From positions 310,001 through 374,000 of the forward strand of contig NZ_JAXMIH010000008.1 in the NCBI RefSeq assembly GCF_034366625.1: a stretch of DNA of 64,000 nt, read 5' to 3'. The notes beneath the pieces are model-generated. The model was not told the DNA's origin and made no database searches. It saw only the letters and a program-made list of their open reading frames with translations. Below, piece after piece: positions 37,231-46,540 of the stretch. The stretch is from Prosthecobacter sp. GTDB lineage: Bacteria; Verrucomicrobiota; Verrucomicrobiia; Verrucomicrobiales; Verrucomicrobiaceae. The first letter of the stretch is position 1. Each line of letters begins with the position of its first letter. The position numbers and the translations under genes are program-made.

Positions 37231-37806
37231 ATGCCCAACCTTACCGCCCCCATCGGATTCAAAGAATGGTCCTTCGTCTGCGATGCCCTCGTGCAAGGCA
37301 AGCTCAGCATCATTTTGCGCAAAGGCGGCATTCACGAGGGCCGTGGCGGCTTCGAGTGGAAGCACCGCGAGTTCTTCCTGTTCCCGACGTGGTTTCACAA
37401 CCAGGCCGAGAAGCTGAGCTGGACGCCCGAGAACACCCAGCGTGCCTTCCCACCGGAAGAAGAACGTCAAACGGTGGACATCGACGGCTGCGCCACGCTA
37501 GAACAGGTCTGGAAAGTCACCGACTGGGACAAGGTCGCCGCATTGGCCCCGCTGCACATCTGGAACGAGGACGTGGTGAAGGAGCGCTTCATTTACGACG
37601 ACGAAAGCTGCCTGCATGTCGCTCTCGTCCGTGCCTACAAGCTCCCGCAACTCTGGCACTTCGCGTATGCGAAGAGCTACGGCGGCTGCCGCTCCTGGAT
37701 CACGCTGCCGGAGGAAGGCCTGCCCATGGCCGCCGCCGCGACGCCTGCACTGAGTAATGAGGCGTTTGCCGAGGTGTCGGCGAAGTTGAAAGCGATCCTG
37801 GGCTAG
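37231..37806 (+). CDS. DUF1802 family protein
   Basis: A protein of 191 residues. It begins GFKEWSFVCDALVQGKLSIILRKGGIHEG and contains HREFFLFPTWFHNQ, both typical of DUF1802, a cytoplasmic family of unknown function related by name to restriction or nuclease-like folds. No catalytic residues can be named with confidence. It is 40 bases downstream of the ynb-type operon on the same strand and may be a separate unit. Confidence 0.82.
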   Translation: MPNLTAPIGFKEWSFVCDALVQGKLSIILRKGGIHEGRGGFEWKHREFFLFPTWFHNQAEKLSWTPENTQRAFPPEEERQTVDIDGCATLEQVWKVTDWDKVAALAPLHIWNEDVVKERFIYDDESCLHVALVRAYKLPQLWHFAYAKSYGGCRSWITLPEEGLPMAAAATPALSNEAFAEVSAKLKAILG

Positions 37807-37821
37807 CGTTATGCTGCCGGA

Positions 37822-38210
37822 ATGAATCCAAGCCTGTCGTTACTTGTGCTTCGAGCCAGCGAACCAGAAAAGCTGGCGATATTCTATGCCCATTTGGGGA
37901 TGCAGTTCGTTAAACATCGGCATGGCAGTGGGCCGGAACATTTCTCGTCCGAACTCGGCAATTTCGGCTTCGAGATCTATCCACTGAAGCCTGGCGAAAC
38001 GCCCACGACAGCACGCGGCTTGGATTCACCGTGGATTCAGTGGAGAAAGCATTCTCGACATTGGTTCAAGCTGGAGCGAAGGCCGTAGTGAAACCCACAT
38101 TGAGTGAGTGGGGTTTGCGGGCGGTGGTTGATGATTCCGAGGGGCATCGCTGTGAATTAACCGAGCGGAAATCCAATGCCGGCATATCGTCGGCTCTTCA
38201 TGATTCCTGA
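37822..38210 (+). pseudogene. Glyoxalase/VOC-fold protein, frameshifted
   Basis: The first 66 codons (MNPSLSLLVLRASEPEKL, FYAHLGMQFVKHRHG) are a VOC-domain N-half. Near 38014-38021 the frame is lost. The correct continuation, LGFTVDSVEKAFSTLVQAG to DSEGHRCEL, lies in the frame starting at 38019 and ends at TGA 38208-38210. One inserted base, or two deleted, would restore a protein of about 129 residues. Both halves look otherwise undamaged, so the break is recent or a sequencing or assembly error. The gene lies directly upstream of alr. Confidence 0.8.
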
Positions 38211-38211
38211 A

Positions 38212-39324
38212 ATGGACGCCATCCGCCCAACCCATGTCGAGGTGAACCTCGGCACCCTCGCGCAGAATTTTGCTGCGATCCGGGCGCATGTCGGCAAGGC
38301 GACGGTTATGCCCGTGGTGAAGGCGAATGCGTATGGGCATGGCATCGTGGAGGTGGCTGGCCATTTGGAGGCGCATGGGGCGACGTGTTTTGGCGTGGCG
38401 TTGTTGGAGGAGGCGGTCGCGTTACGGCAGGCGGGCATCGCGGTGCCGATTCTCGTGTTTGGCGGCGTGGCGACGCGGCAAATTCCGCAGTTCATCGCGC
38501 ATGAGTTGATGATGACCGCATCGTCCATCGACAAGCTGCGGCAGATTGATGAGTCGGCGGCTGCGGCGAAGGTGATGGCGCGGGTGCATTTGAAGATCGA
38601 CACGGGCATGGAGCGCATTGGCGTGCATTGGTACAGCGCGGAGAAGCTGCTGGAGGCCAGTTTGGGCTTCACGAATGTCGAGGTGGCCGGGATTTACTCA
38701 CACTTCGCCAGTTCAGACGCGGCGGACCTTGCAGGAGCACGAGAGCAACTCGCGCGATTCCTCGAAGTGCTCGAATTTTATCCAAAACGCGGCCTGCCGC
38801 CGCCACAGCGGCACATCGCGAACTCCGGCGGCATTTTGCAGCTCCCTGAGAGCCATCTCGATCTCGTGCGGCCGGGGATCATGCTGTATGGTGTTTATCC
38901 ATCGCGTGAAACGAAGCAAACAGTCGCGGTAAGGCCGGCGCTGAGCTGGAACTCGCAGGTGGTGTATTTCAAAGTCGTGCAACCTGGCAATCCAGTGAGC
39001 TACGGCGGCACTTGGAGCAGCGATCATCCCGTGCGCGTCGTCACGGTGCCGGTGGGCTATGGCGACGGCTATTTTCGGGTGCTGTCGAATCGCGGCCAAG
39101 TGCTCATTCGAGGTCAGCGGCATTCAATCGTGGGCCGCGTGTGCATGGACCAGTTCATGGTAAATTTGGAGTGGGGAACCGCCTACAATGGCGATATGGT
39201 GACGATCATTGGCACGGATGGTGGGGAGACGATCACTGCTCAAGATGTGGCCGACTGCGCGGGAACGATTCCGTATGAGGTGCTGACGAACATCAATGCG
39301 CGTGTGCCGCGCGTGTATGTTTAA
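38212..39324 (+). CDS. alr: Alanine racemase
   Basis: PLP enzyme making D-alanine for peptidoglycan. It has 370 residues from ATG 38212 (38200 and 38176 are alternative in-frame starts). The PLP Lys lies in VVKANAYGHG. The second catalytic residue Tyr is in VSYGGTWSSD of the C-terminal beta domain, with VGRVCMDQFMV and GYGDGYFR intact. It begins two bases after the stop of the frameshifted glyoxalase frame and abuts the exonuclease gene. Confidence 0.93.
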   Translation: MDAIRPTHVEVNLGTLAQNFAAIRAHVGKATVMPVVKANAYGHGIVEVAGHLEAHGATCFGVALLEEAVALRQAGIAVPILVFGGVATRQIPQFIAHELMMTASSIDKLRQIDESAAAAKVMARVHLKIDTGMERIGVHWYSAEKLLEASLGFTNVEVAGIYSHFASSDAADLAGAREQLARFLEVLEFYPKRGLPPPQRHIANSGGILQLPESHLDLVRPGIMLYGVYPSRETKQTVAVRPALSWNSQVVYFKVVQPGNPVSYGGTWSSDHPVRVVTVPVGYGDGYFRVLSNRGQVLIRGQRHSIVGRVCMDQFMVNLEWGTAYNGDMVTIIGTDGGETITAQDVADCAGTIPYEVLTNINARVPRVYV

Positions 39325-39392
39325 TGCCTTGCATTCGACGGGTGATGGACGCAACGAAGGGGTGGGGCGCGATGGCGTGTTCCTCCTCATTC

Positions 39393-39971
39393 ATGAACCT
39401 CATCATCTTCGACCTCGAAACGACCGGCTTGTTACCCTCCCAGCATGAGATCATCCAGATCGCGGCAATGAAGGTACAGCACGGACGTTGGGATGCAGGC
39501 GAGTATTTTGACAGCTATGTGCGACCTGAGAACCACATACCCTCGTTCATCACGAAGCTGACGGGGATCACGCAGGCTCAAGTCGCGGATGCGCCGTCGC
39601 CGGTGGACGTTTTGATGCAGTTCTCCCGCTTCGTGGGTCAGAATGCGACATTGATCGCGCACAACGGCCTGCGCTTTGACATGCGCTTCATCGCCGAGAA
39701 CTGCATGCGTCACGGCATCCCGGTGCGCGAGACGAGTGCATTGGATTCGCGGTCGTTCTCACGCAAAATCTGGGGCGGCAAAGGCGGCCATGGCCTGGAC
39801 GCGGTGCTAAGCCGCTTAGGTCTCTCAAGCGAGGGCGTAGTGCGTCACGATGCGCGTGGCGATGTGCAACTGCTGGCGCAGGCAGTACGGCAGATGTGGA
39901 CACGGCTGACGCCTAGCTTCCAAGAATGTCCGGTGGATTGCTCCGTGGGCGTGATTCCGGCGCTGGTCTGA
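39393..39971 (+). CDS. DnaQ-like DEDDh 3'-5' exonuclease
   Basis: A protein of 192 residues from ATG 39393, the start that opens MNLIIFDLETTGL. Exo I (DLETTG), Exo II (HNGLRFDMRF) and Exo III (HDARGDVQL, His plus Asp) are complete, so it should be an active nuclease. It is shorter than the DNA polymerase III epsilon chain and has no beta-clamp motif that I can see, so a stand-alone proofreading or RNase T-like exonuclease is possible. It is convergent with sufD. Confidence 0.87.
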   Translation: MNLIIFDLETTGLLPSQHEIIQIAAMKVQHGRWDAGEYFDSYVRPENHIPSFITKLTGITQAQVADAPSPVDVLMQFSRFVGQNATLIAHNGLRFDMRFIAENCMRHGIPVRETSALDSRSFSRKIWGGKGGHGLDAVLSRLGLSSEGVVRHDARGDVQLLAQAVRQMWTRLTPSFQECPVDCSVGVIPALV

Positions 39972-39972
39972 A

Positions 39973-39991
39973 CCGCACACGGAGTGTGCGG
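39973..39991. repeat. Perfect hairpin between convergent exonuclease and sufD genes
   Basis: An 8-base stem (CCGCACAC with GTGTGCGG) closes a GGA loop just after the exonuclease stop. No T-run follows on either strand, so it is a REP-like hairpin or a weak bidirectional terminator rather than a classical one. Confidence 0.6.
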
Positions 39992-40001
39992 ACCACTTCG
40001 C

Positions 40002-41357
40002 TCAAACGGCCAGGATCAACTTCTCGTGAATGCGGGAGACGACCATGTCGGCGATGGGGCCGTTGCCGAGTTTGGCGAGGGCGTCGGCGAGGAAGCCTTC
40101 GACGATGAGCTTGCGGCTTTCGCCGTCGGTGATGCCGCGGGCTTTGAGGTAGAAAAGTTCTTCGTCGCTGATGGGGCCGCTGGTGGCACCGTGGCTGCAT
40201 TTGACCTGGTCAGCGTTGATTTCGAGGCCGGGGAGGCTCGTGGCTTCGGCTTCGTCGCTGTTGAGGAGGTTGCGGCAGGTCTGGTAGGCGTCGGTGAAGT
40301 GCGCCTCTTTATCGACGGTGATGAGGCCGCTAAAAATGGAGCGCGATTTGCCGTAGAGCGCGTTTTTGTAAAGAAGGTTACTGGTGGCGTGCGGGGCCTT
40401 GTGGTTTTGCAGCGTGCGTTGATCGACGATTTGATCGCCGGTGGGCAAGGCGACGCTGAGCATGTCGCTGTGAGAGCCTTCGCCGAGGAGATCGCTGACG
40501 CTTTCGCTGCGGCTGAACTCGGCGCCGAGCTGGACCTGGAAGTTTTTCACCTGCGCATCGCGTGCGGTGACGGTGCTGGAGAGATGCATGGCTTGCGCCT
40601 TCTCGCCCAGTTCCTGGCAGGCGATGTAACGGATGCGGCTGCCTTTGCCGGCGACGAGATCGGCTACGGCGAGGCTGAGGCCGGTCTCGGCCTTCCAAGT
40701 GCGGTAGTGATCGACGACGGTGACATCGGCGTTGTCCTCGGTGACGATGAGCGTGTGCGGGAAAATGGCGGCATGCTCGGCGGCGATCCAATGGAAGATT
40801 TCGATGGGTTGCTCAATGGCGATGCCTTTGGGCACCAGAATGACGAGTCCGGCCCGAACGTGCGCCAGATGCAGTGCGGCGAACTTGGCGGAGCCGAGCG
40901 TCATCTCGCGCTGCATGAAGTGCTGTTGGAGAAGTGCGGCTTGGGATTGCAGCGCTTCTTCGAATGGCAGGCAGATCACACCGGCGGGCAATCTGTCGGT
41001 CTCGGCAACGACGAGACGGTCATTGACGAAGACAAAGCGTGCGGCGGTTTCGGCGAGGCCTGACGATGCGGCAACGGCTTCGGCTTCAATGTGCTCATTG
41101 GCAGCCGCAGCGGGCTGGTAGGTGCTCAATGCGATCTTTTTGGCGTTGGAGTAGCGCCAGGCTTCGTCCTTGAGGCCGGGGACCGGTAGGGATTGGAAGT
41201 TGCTCCATGCGGCAGCGGATTTTTCGAGGAACCAAGCGGGCGCAGCAGACGTTTCGCGAGCAGGAGCAATGATTTCGAGTCCGGCAGGTGGCGCGGCGAC
41301 AGGAGCGGCTTCGGAAGGCATGGAGGAGGTCTGGGGAACTGGAGCGAGAGTGGGCAT
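40002..41357 (-). CDS. sufD: Fe-S cluster assembly protein SufD
   Basis: Scaffold partner in the SufBC2D complex. It has 451 residues from ATG 41357; a TTG 12 bases upstream is less likely. The family core includes LKDEAWRYSN, the beta-helix middle (AAEHAAIFPHTLIVTEDNADVTV), TLQNHKAPHATSNLLYKN and the C-terminal IFSGLITVD and CSHGATSGPISDEELFYLKARGI. The last Cys/His pair is conserved with SufB. It is the final gene of the suf unit here. Confidence 0.93.
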   Translation of the reverse strand: MPTLAPVPQTSSMPSEAAPVAAPPAGLEIIAPARETSAAPAWFLEKSAAAWSNFQSLPVPGLKDEAWRYSNAKKIALSTYQPAAAANEHIEAEAVAASSGLAETAARFVFVNDRLVVAETDRLPAGVICLPFEEALQSQAALLQQHFMQREMTLGSAKFAALHLAHVRAGLVILVPKGIAIEQPIEIFHWIAAEHAAIFPHTLIVTEDNADVTVVDHYRTWKAETGLSLAVADLVAGKGSRIRYIACQELGEKAQAMHLSSTVTARDAQVKNFQVQLGAEFSRSESVSDLLGEGSHSDMLSVALPTGDQIVDQRTLQNHKAPHATSNLLYKNALYGKSRSIFSGLITVDKEAHFTDAYQTCRNLLNSDEAEATSLPGLEINADQVKCSHGATSGPISDEELFYLKARGITDGESRKLIVEGFLADALAKLGNGPIADMVVSRIHEKLILAV

Positions 41358-41405
41358 GCGTGCGAACAATGGCGATTGCTTGAAGATAGTGGCTCGTCGT
41401 GAGCG

Positions 41406-42833
41406 TTAGCCGACACTGCCCTCCATTTCGAGGTCAATGAGGCGTTTGAGTTCGACGCTGTATTCCATCGGGAATTCCTTCGCGAGGTCGTTGATGAAGC
41501 CGTTGACGGACAAGCTCATCGCTTCGGCTTCGCTGAGGCCGCGCTGCATGAGGTAGAAGATTTGATCGGCGCTGACCTGGCTGACGCTGGCTTCGTGCTG
41601 CGTGGAGTGCTGGTTGCCACGGACGCTGATGGCGGGGTAGGTGTCGGTGCGGCTGTTGGTGTTGATGAGCAGGGCGTCGCACTCGGTGTTGTTTTTGCAG
41701 CCTTTGAGATGCTTCGGGATGTGAACGAGACCGCGATACGTGGCGCGGCCCTGGCCGATGGAGATGGATTTGCTGATGACGTTGCTGGTGGTGTCATCGG
41801 CGGCATGGACCATTTTCGCGCCGGTGTCCTGATGCTGGCCGCTGTTGGCGAGGGCGATGCTGATGACTTCGCCACGGGCGCGTTTGCCCTTCATGATGAC
41901 GCCGGGGTATTTCATGGTGAGGCGGCTGCCGATGTTGCAGTCGATCCATTTCACGACGGCGTCTTCATGCGCGATGCCGCGCTTGGTGACGAGGTTGAAG
42001 ACGTTGCTGCTCCAGTTCTGCACGGTGACGTACTGAATCTTGGCACCTTTGAGGGCGACGAGTTCGACGACGGCGCTGTGCAGGGTGGCGGTCTCGAACT
42101 TCGGCGCGGTGCAGCCCTCCATGTACATCACTTCCGCGCCTTCATCGGCGATGATGAGGGTGCGCTCAAACTGGCCGAACTGCTCGCTGTTGATGCGGAA
42201 GTAGGCCTGGAGCGGGTGTTTCACCTTCACGCCGGGCGGGACGTAGATGAATGAACCGCCGGAGAAGACGGCGCTGTTGAGCGCGGAGAATTTGTTGTCG
42301 CCGGTGGGGATGACTTTGCCGAACCACTTCTTGAAGATCTCGGGGTGTTCTTTGAGTCCCTCGCTGCTGTTGACGAAGATGACGCCCTGCTCGGCGACGG
42401 CGGCTTTGATGTTTGAGTAAGCGGCCTCGCTGTCGTATTGCGCTTCGACACCGGCGAGGAATTTGCGTTCCTGCTCGGGGATGCCGAGACGATCAAAAGT
42501 CTTCTTCACGTCCTCAGGCACATCGTCCCAGGAGCGCTTCGGCTTCTGGCCGTCGCTGAGGTAGTAACGGAATTCGTCAAACTTGATGTTTTCCAAATCC
42601 TTCGTGGCCCAATGCGTGGGCATGGGTTTGTCGAGGAAGACCTTGAGCGCCTTTTTGCGGAACTCGCGAATCCAGTCGGGATCACCCTTCACATCGCTGA
42701 TGTAGTCGATCGTTTTTTCGGTGACGCCGAAGCCGGAGTCGAACTTGTTGCGCTCGGGGAAGGTGAAATCGCCAACGTTATCGACCTTGATGTCGGAGAT
42801 GTCGTTATCGACGGGTTCTGGGGCGGTGACCAT
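41406..42833 (-). CDS. sufB: Fe-S cluster assembly protein SufB
   Basis: Core scaffold on which the cluster is built, 475 residues, normal length. It has the hallmark [40 protein letters not shown], the EGCTAPKF segment, [19 protein letters not shown], and the C-terminal [16 protein letters not shown] with the conserved Cys near the SufD interface. It lies 48 bases downstream of the small membrane gene. The gap contains a short repeat whose sequence type recurs as dispersed repeats in related genomes (see 42845-42878). Confidence 0.95.
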   Translation of the reverse strand: MVTAPEPVDNDISDIKVDNVGDFTFPERNKFDSGFGVTEKTIDYISDVKGDPDWIREFRKKALKVFLDKPMPTHWATKDLENIKFDEFRYYLSDGQKPKRSWDDVPEDVKKTFDRLGIPEQERKFLAGVEAQYDSEAAYSNIKAAVAEQGVIFVNSSEGLKEHPEIFKKWFGKVIPTGDNKFSALNSAVFSGGSFIYVPPGVKVKHPLQAYFRINSEQFGQFERTLIIADEGAEVMYMEGCTAPKFETATLHSAVVELVALKGAKIQYVTVQNWSSNVFNLVTKRGIAHEDAVVKWIDCNIGSRLTMKYPGVIMKGKRARGEVISIALANSGQHQDTGAKMVHAADDTTSNVISKSISIGQGRATYRGLVHIPKHLKGCKNNTECDALLINTNSRTDTYPAISVRGNQHSTQHEASVSQVSADQIFYLMQRGLSEAEAMSLSVNGFINDLAKEFPMEYSVELKRLIDLEMEGSVG

Positions 42834-42844
42834 GATGTTAAAAT

Positions 42845-42878
42845 TTGGCGGGTTTCAGGTTCAAAGTTTCAAGTTGGG
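42845..42878. repeat. Short TTTCAGGTTCAAAGTTTCAAG-type repeat upstream of sufB
   Basis: A low-complexity stretch of alternating (G)TTTCA and TTCAA units lies in the 47-base gap between sufB and the membrane-protein gene. I recall translated versions of such stretches ([12 protein letters not shown]) at the ends of many mispredicted PVC proteins, so it is probably one copy of a dispersed repeat. This is recall, not a search. Confidence 0.4.
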
Positions 42879-42880
42879 GC

Positions 42881-43390
42881 TTAGCCAACCTTCGAATGCT
42901 TGGTTTTGGCGGCGAGGAGGTCGAGGAAGCGGTTGTAGTCGGCTTCAGAGGTGAAGGCGGTCTTGGGGAGCCAGTGAAACATGAGGCGCTGGAGGTAGAT
43001 GAGCGCTCCCTCGGGAGTGGTCTTTGATTCAAAAACTTGGTTCCAAGAAAGCGCGCTTTCAAGACCAGGTGCCTTCAAGGAAAATCCCTCCTCACCAAAC
43101 ACAAACTTGATTTTCTCACCACAAGCCGGGCTGCTCCTGATAGACTTTTCCATGATGCGTCGCTCCAAAACCAGCACCAGCACAGCGAATACCGCAATCC
43201 CCAGTAAAATACCGCCCACTGTACGATCTACCCCTGCGGAATAGACAAGTTGATAAAGCCCGACCACAGCTACCAAGGGCAGCATCCACTTTGTGGCTTT
43301 CTGCCATCCATGGGCACACTTATGCCAACGATAAGCCACGCGCATGGATGGCACATCAAAGACTGTCTGGACTGTAATCTCTTCGTTCAT
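42881..43390 (-). CDS. Small membrane protein with YcxB-like C-terminus
   Basis: A protein of 169 residues. Two membrane helices (about 34-51 and 56-75) are followed by a soluble domain (KFVFGEEGFSLKAPGLESALSWNQVFES) of the type seen in YcxB-like proteins. It sits inside the suf operon between sufC (eight bases upstream) and sufB. This gene is AT-richer than its neighbours. I know of no Suf component of this kind, so a role in Fe-S assembly is only suggested by position. Confidence 0.78.
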   Translation of the reverse strand: MNEEITVQTVFDVPSMRVAYRWHKCAHGWQKATKWMLPLVAVVGLYQLVYSAGVDRTVGGILLGIAVFAVLVLVLERRIMEKSIRSSPACGEKIKFVFGEEGFSLKAPGLESALSWNQVFESKTTPEGALIYLQRLMFHWLPKTAFTSEADYNRFLDLLAAKTKHSKVG

Positions 43391-43398
43391 TGATTCAG

Positions 43399-44157
43399 TT
43401 ATGCGGCAGCGGCGAGAGGCTCCTCATGGACCCAGTCGTAGCCCTTGGCTTCGAGTTCGAGAGCGAGCTCTTTGCCGCCGCTTTTGACGATGCGGCCGTC
43501 TTTGAGGACGTGGACGATGTCGGGCTGGATGTAGTTCAGGAGGCGCTGGTAATGCGTGATGACGAGGAAGCCGCGGTTCTCGCTGCGCATGGCGTTCACG
43601 CCGCGGGAGACGATTTTCAGCGCGTCGATGTCGAGGCCGGAGTCGGTTTCGTCGAGGATGGCGTATTTGGGCTCCAGCATCATGAGCTGGAGGATTTCGT
43701 TGCGCTTCTTTTCACCGCCGGAGAAGCCTTCATTGACGCTGCGGCTGGTGAAGCTGCGGTCCATTTCGAGGGCGTCCATGCGGGCATACATCTGCTTGTA
43801 AAACTTCACGGCGTCGATGTCCTCGCCCTTCGGCAGGCGGGCCTTCAAGGAGGCGCGGAGGAAGTTGGCGTTGCTGACGCCGGGGATCTCGTGCGGGTAT
43901 TGGAAGGCGAGGAAGAGGCCGGCGCGGCTGCGGGCATCGACGGCCATGTCGAGAATGTTTTGCCCATCGAGCAACACTTTGCCGCTGGTGACTTCGTAGT
44001 CGCTGTGGCCGCAGAGGACTTTGCTCAGCGTGCTCTTGCCGGAGCCGTTCGGGCCCATGACCGCGTGGACTTCACCGGGGTTGATCGTGAGGGTGAGGCC
44101 TTTGAGGATTTCGCGGCCGGGGATCTGGGCGTGGAGGTCTTTAATCTCGAGTGACAT
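43399..44157 (-). CDS. sufC: Fe-S cluster assembly ATPase SufC
   Basis: ABC-type ATPase that energises SufBCD. It has 252 residues from ATG 44157, start [21 protein letters not shown]. Walker A is GPNGSGKST, the Q-loop lies in [13 protein letters not shown], the signature FSGGEKKR is the SufC form, and Walker B is [16 protein letters not shown]. It follows the fur gene after 22 bases, putting suf under the same promoter. Confidence 0.95.
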   Translation of the reverse strand: MSLEIKDLHAQIPGREILKGLTLTINPGEVHAVMGPNGSGKSTLSKVLCGHSDYEVTSGKVLLDGQNILDMAVDARSRAGLFLAFQYPHEIPGVSNANFLRASLKARLPKGEDIDAVKFYKQMYARMDALEMDRSFTSRSVNEGFSGGEKKRNEILQLMMLEPKYAILDETDSGLDIDALKIVSRGVNAMRSENRGFLVITHYQRLLNYIQPDIVHVLKDGRIVKSGGKELALELEAKGYDWVHEEPLAAAA

Positions 44158-44179
44158 GTGGGTGCTTGGGGGGAGGAAA

Positions 44180-44635
44180 TTAAGATTTGGCGGCGCAGGT
44201 CTGGCAGGTGCCGTGGATGGCGAGGTCGGTGCGGGTGACTTTGGTGCCAGCAGGGAGATTCCAGAACTTGGCGGGGTCGAAGTCGGCGTTGGGATGCGCG
44301 TCGATGACTTTGCCGCAGGTTTCGCAGTGGAAATGGACGTGCTCGTGGAGGTTCGCACAGTAGCGGGACTGACCGCGCTCGAGGTGGACGAGCTTGATCA
44401 GGCCGTGGGTGGTCAGGTGCTCCAGGCAGTTGTAAACCGTGGCAAGCGACATGCCTGGGCTGCGACTTTTCACGCGGTCCAAGATGTCGTAGGCCGTCGG
44501 GTGGTCGGTGGAGGCAGCGAGAATGTCGAAAACCTCGCGGCGGTGGGGTGTCAGACGCACGTCAGCACCCAGCACGGCGAGACGGCAGTCCAAACCGGAG
44601 GCTTTGGCAGGAGATCGTGGGGTAGAGGGGGGCAT
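44180..44635 (-). CDS. Fur-family metalloregulator (Fur/PerR)
   Basis: A protein of 151 residues. The winged-helix N-domain ([29 protein letters not shown]) is followed by the dimerisation domain with the metal ligand cluster [12 protein letters not shown] and a second CxxC pair (CQTC) that would hold structural zinc. Whether it senses iron or peroxide cannot be decided. It is first in the unit fur-sufC-X-sufB-sufD, and a 7-1-7 box lies 12 bases upstream of its ATG, implying self-regulation together with suf. Confidence 0.9.
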   Translation of the reverse strand: MPPSTPRSPAKASGLDCRLAVLGADVRLTPHRREVFDILAASTDHPTAYDILDRVKSRSPGMSLATVYNCLEHLTTHGLIKLVHLERGQSRYCANLHEHVHFHCETCGKVIDAHPNADFDPAKFWNLPAGTKVTRTDLAIHGTCQTCAAKS

Positions 44636-44647
44636 AGCGATTTAGAA

Positions 44648-44662
44648 TTAGAATGATTCTAA
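44648..44662. promoter_or_regulatory. Perfect 7-1-7 Fur/PerR-type operator
   Basis: TTAGAAT-G-ATTCTAA is a perfect inverted repeat with a one-base centre, the geometry of Fur-family boxes (PerR consensus TTATAATnATTATAA). A further TTAGAAT half-site overlaps on the left (44642-44648). It lies between the fur gene (ATG 44635) and the divergent cupin gene. Confidence 0.75.
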
Positions 44663-44765
44663 CTGCATTGGAAACGCCTCTTTGGCAAGTGGCGGATGCC
44701 TTTCCTTGGAAAAAACTTTCCTCCCAGTCACGCCAAATCCCCCACAGCGTGCTACAGCCTCCGGC

Positions 44766-45242
44766 ATGACCCGCACCCAAACCGAAGACCTCCCCTGGAC
44801 CGCGCAAAACTCCCCCAAGGGCAAGTATGGCATCCAGCGCCGCAGTGTCTCGCAGGGGGCAGGCGGCCAGAAGGACATCGGCACCTGGGGCGGCGGCCAC
44901 CCCTTTGACCTCGAAATCCACCGCATCCCGGCTGGAAAGATCAATTTCCCGCTCCACGAGCACGCCGCCCAGTGGGAGGCCTATTACATCCTCTCCGGCA
45001 GCGGCAAGGTGCGCACGCCGAAGGGCAAGGAGGCCATCCAAGCCAGTGACTACCTCGTCTTCCCACCCGGCGAGGCGCACCAGCTCATCAACACCGGCTC
45101 CGAAGACCTCACCTACATCGTCGTCGCCGATCAGCCACAGGCCGATGTCATCCACTACCCCGATTCCGGCAAATGGATGGTCAAACCGCAGCGCAAGGTC
45201 TTCGAAATGGCCGAGGCCGACTACTTCAAGGACGAGGAGTGA
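44766..45242 (+). CDS. Cupin-domain protein
   Basis: A protein of 158 residues from ATG 44766. A single cupin barrel shows motif 1 FPLHEHAAQWEAYYILSG (His-x-His, Glu) and motif 2 VFPPGEAHQLIN (His), so metal binding is expected. Such small cupins can be sugar isomerases, dioxygenases or storage-type folds; the substrate is unknown. It is divergent from fur across the Fur-type box, so it may share that control. Confidence 0.85.
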   Translation: MTRTQTEDLPWTAQNSPKGKYGIQRRSVSQGAGGQKDIGTWGGGHPFDLEIHRIPAGKINFPLHEHAAQWEAYYILSGSGKVRTPKGKEAIQASDYLVFPPGEAHQLINTGSEDLTYIVVADQPQADVIHYPDSGKWMVKPQRKVFEMAEADYFKDEE

Positions 45243-45300
45243 GCCAATCCGCGCGCAAGCATTCTGATTTCACGATCACGAAACACAGGCATGCTGCGAC

Positions 45301-45720
45301 ATGAAACCATCCATCCTCGCCACTTGTGCTTTAGTTGCACTGCTCGCCAGTTGCCGCACCACGCCCACGCATCCAGCCGAAGACCAGGTTTTCGCCCCAG
45401 TACGCACCGTCCTCGAAACCAACTGCGTCCATTGCCACGGCGACAACCGCCTCTCCACCATGCCGCCAATCAACGACTCGCATGCGCTTGCGAAGCTGAT
45501 CGGCACGAACTGGATCGTCCCCGGCAAACCCGAAATGAGCCGTTTCTTCCAGGTCGTCATTTTCCCGGACACCATCCCCGGTGCCATGCCGCCCAGCGGT
45601 CATGCCATCAGCAAGAACGATGTCCAAATTCTGCGTAGTTGGATTCAATCCGGTGCGGCGGTGCCAACGGGAGCGAACATCAAGTTCACCCCACGCGGCG
45701 CAATGCCACGCTCGATTTAG
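45301..45720 (+). CDS. Small c-type cytochrome lipoprotein
   Basis: A protein of 139 residues. A lipobox-like leader ends LLASC (Cys18), followed by the heme-binding CVHCH (Cys42, Cys45, His46) and a probable Met ligand in GAMPPSGHAIS. The pattern resembles the PSCyt1/planctomycete cytochrome C domain in a stand-alone form. It is probably a periplasmic electron carrier anchored to a membrane. Its stop adjoins the stop of the DUF1003 gene on the other strand. Confidence 0.83.
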   Translation: MKPSILATCALVALLASCRTTPTHPAEDQVFAPVRTVLETNCVHCHGDNRLSTMPPINDSHALAKLIGTNWIVPGKPEMSRFFQVVIFPDTIPGAMPPSGHAISKNDVQILRSWIQSGAAVPTGANIKFTPRGAMPRSI

Positions 45721-46455
45721 CTACGCTTTCGGGCGTTCGCGTCCGCGCGCCAGCTCTCGCAGCAGTTCGAGCTGGATCTCCTGCACTTCCATCAGTCGCG
45801 TCGCGTGCTGGTGTAGCAGGTAGTCCATCTTTTCGTGCAGGTGCCGGATCTCGAGCTCCGCCTTCAGATTCACCTTGTAGTCACCTTCGGCGCGCTGCCG
45901 GTCACGCGCCTCCAGACGATTCTGGCTCATCATGATCACCGGTGCCTGCAGCGAGGCCAGAAACGACAGCAGCAGGTTCAGCAGGATGAAGGGAAACGGA
46001 TCAAATGGCCGCGTCAGCAACAGCCCGGCGTTCACCACGATCCACAGCATCAAAAAGCCGCAGAACGTGAGGATGAACGTCCAACTCCCGCCGAAATCCG
46101 CAATCTTGTCCGCCAGCCGCTGGCCAAACGTCAGATGCTGAATCTCCTCATCTGCCGACAGCGGTCGCTCGCTCAGCACCTCTTGCTTGTGCAGGCTCTC
46201 CACGACTTCCTCATCGAGCTTGGTCAGATCGCCGACCTGTTTCTCCAGCAGCGTGCGCACATACTCCAGCCGCGCCGCATTCACCGCCTCCATGCTCAGC
46301 AGCGACCCATCCTTCAGCTCCGGATGCCGCTCCCGCAGCGTCTGCGCGATGCTCGGCTGCAACGCCCGCAGCGGCACCAGTTTGGACACCGGCAATGATT
46401 GTCCGGTGACAGCGCAACTGCCTTGGCCTTGAGCCTGCGTTCGTGACGGTTCCAT
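45721..46455 (-). CDS. DUF1003 family membrane protein
   Basis: A protein of 244 residues from ATG 46455; a TTG nine bases upstream is less likely. An N-terminal zinc-ribbon-like remnant (SCAVTG) is followed by DUF1003 (FGQRLADKIADFGGSWTFILTFCGFLMLWIVVN, then PFDPFPFILLNLLLSFLASLQAPVIMMSQNR), with two membrane helices (about 127-150 and 160-180). A C-terminal amphipathic helix (about 200-235) ends the protein. Function unknown. Confidence 0.86.
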   Translation of the reverse strand: MEPSRTQAQGQGSCAVTGQSLPVSKLVPLRALQPSIAQTLRERHPELKDGSLLSMEAVNAARLEYVRTLLEKQVGDLTKLDEEVVESLHKQEVLSERPLSADEEIQHLTFGQRLADKIADFGGSWTFILTFCGFLMLWIVVNAGLLLTRPFDPFPFILLNLLLSFLASLQAPVIMMSQNRLEARDRQRAEGDYKVNLKAELEIRHLHEKMDYLLHQHATRLMEVQEIQLELLRELARGRERPKA

Positions 46456-46478
46456 GCCCGACAATACATCACCGGCAC

Positions 46479-46512
46479 ATTCGTCATTCGGAATTCGTCA
46501 TTCGCCATTTTC
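46479..46512. repeat. ATTCGTCATTCG tandem repeat upstream of hrpA
   Basis: Two copies of ATTCGTCATTCG are joined by GA, creating a central GAATTC. The stretch covers the 5' side of hrpA, and if an upstream start were used it would be translated as HSSFGIRHS. I recall this same translated pattern in many PVC proteins, which suggests a dispersed repeat. Confidence 0.5.
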
Positions 46513-46540
46513 CGCCTACCCTTCGCGCCCGCTTCGCCTC

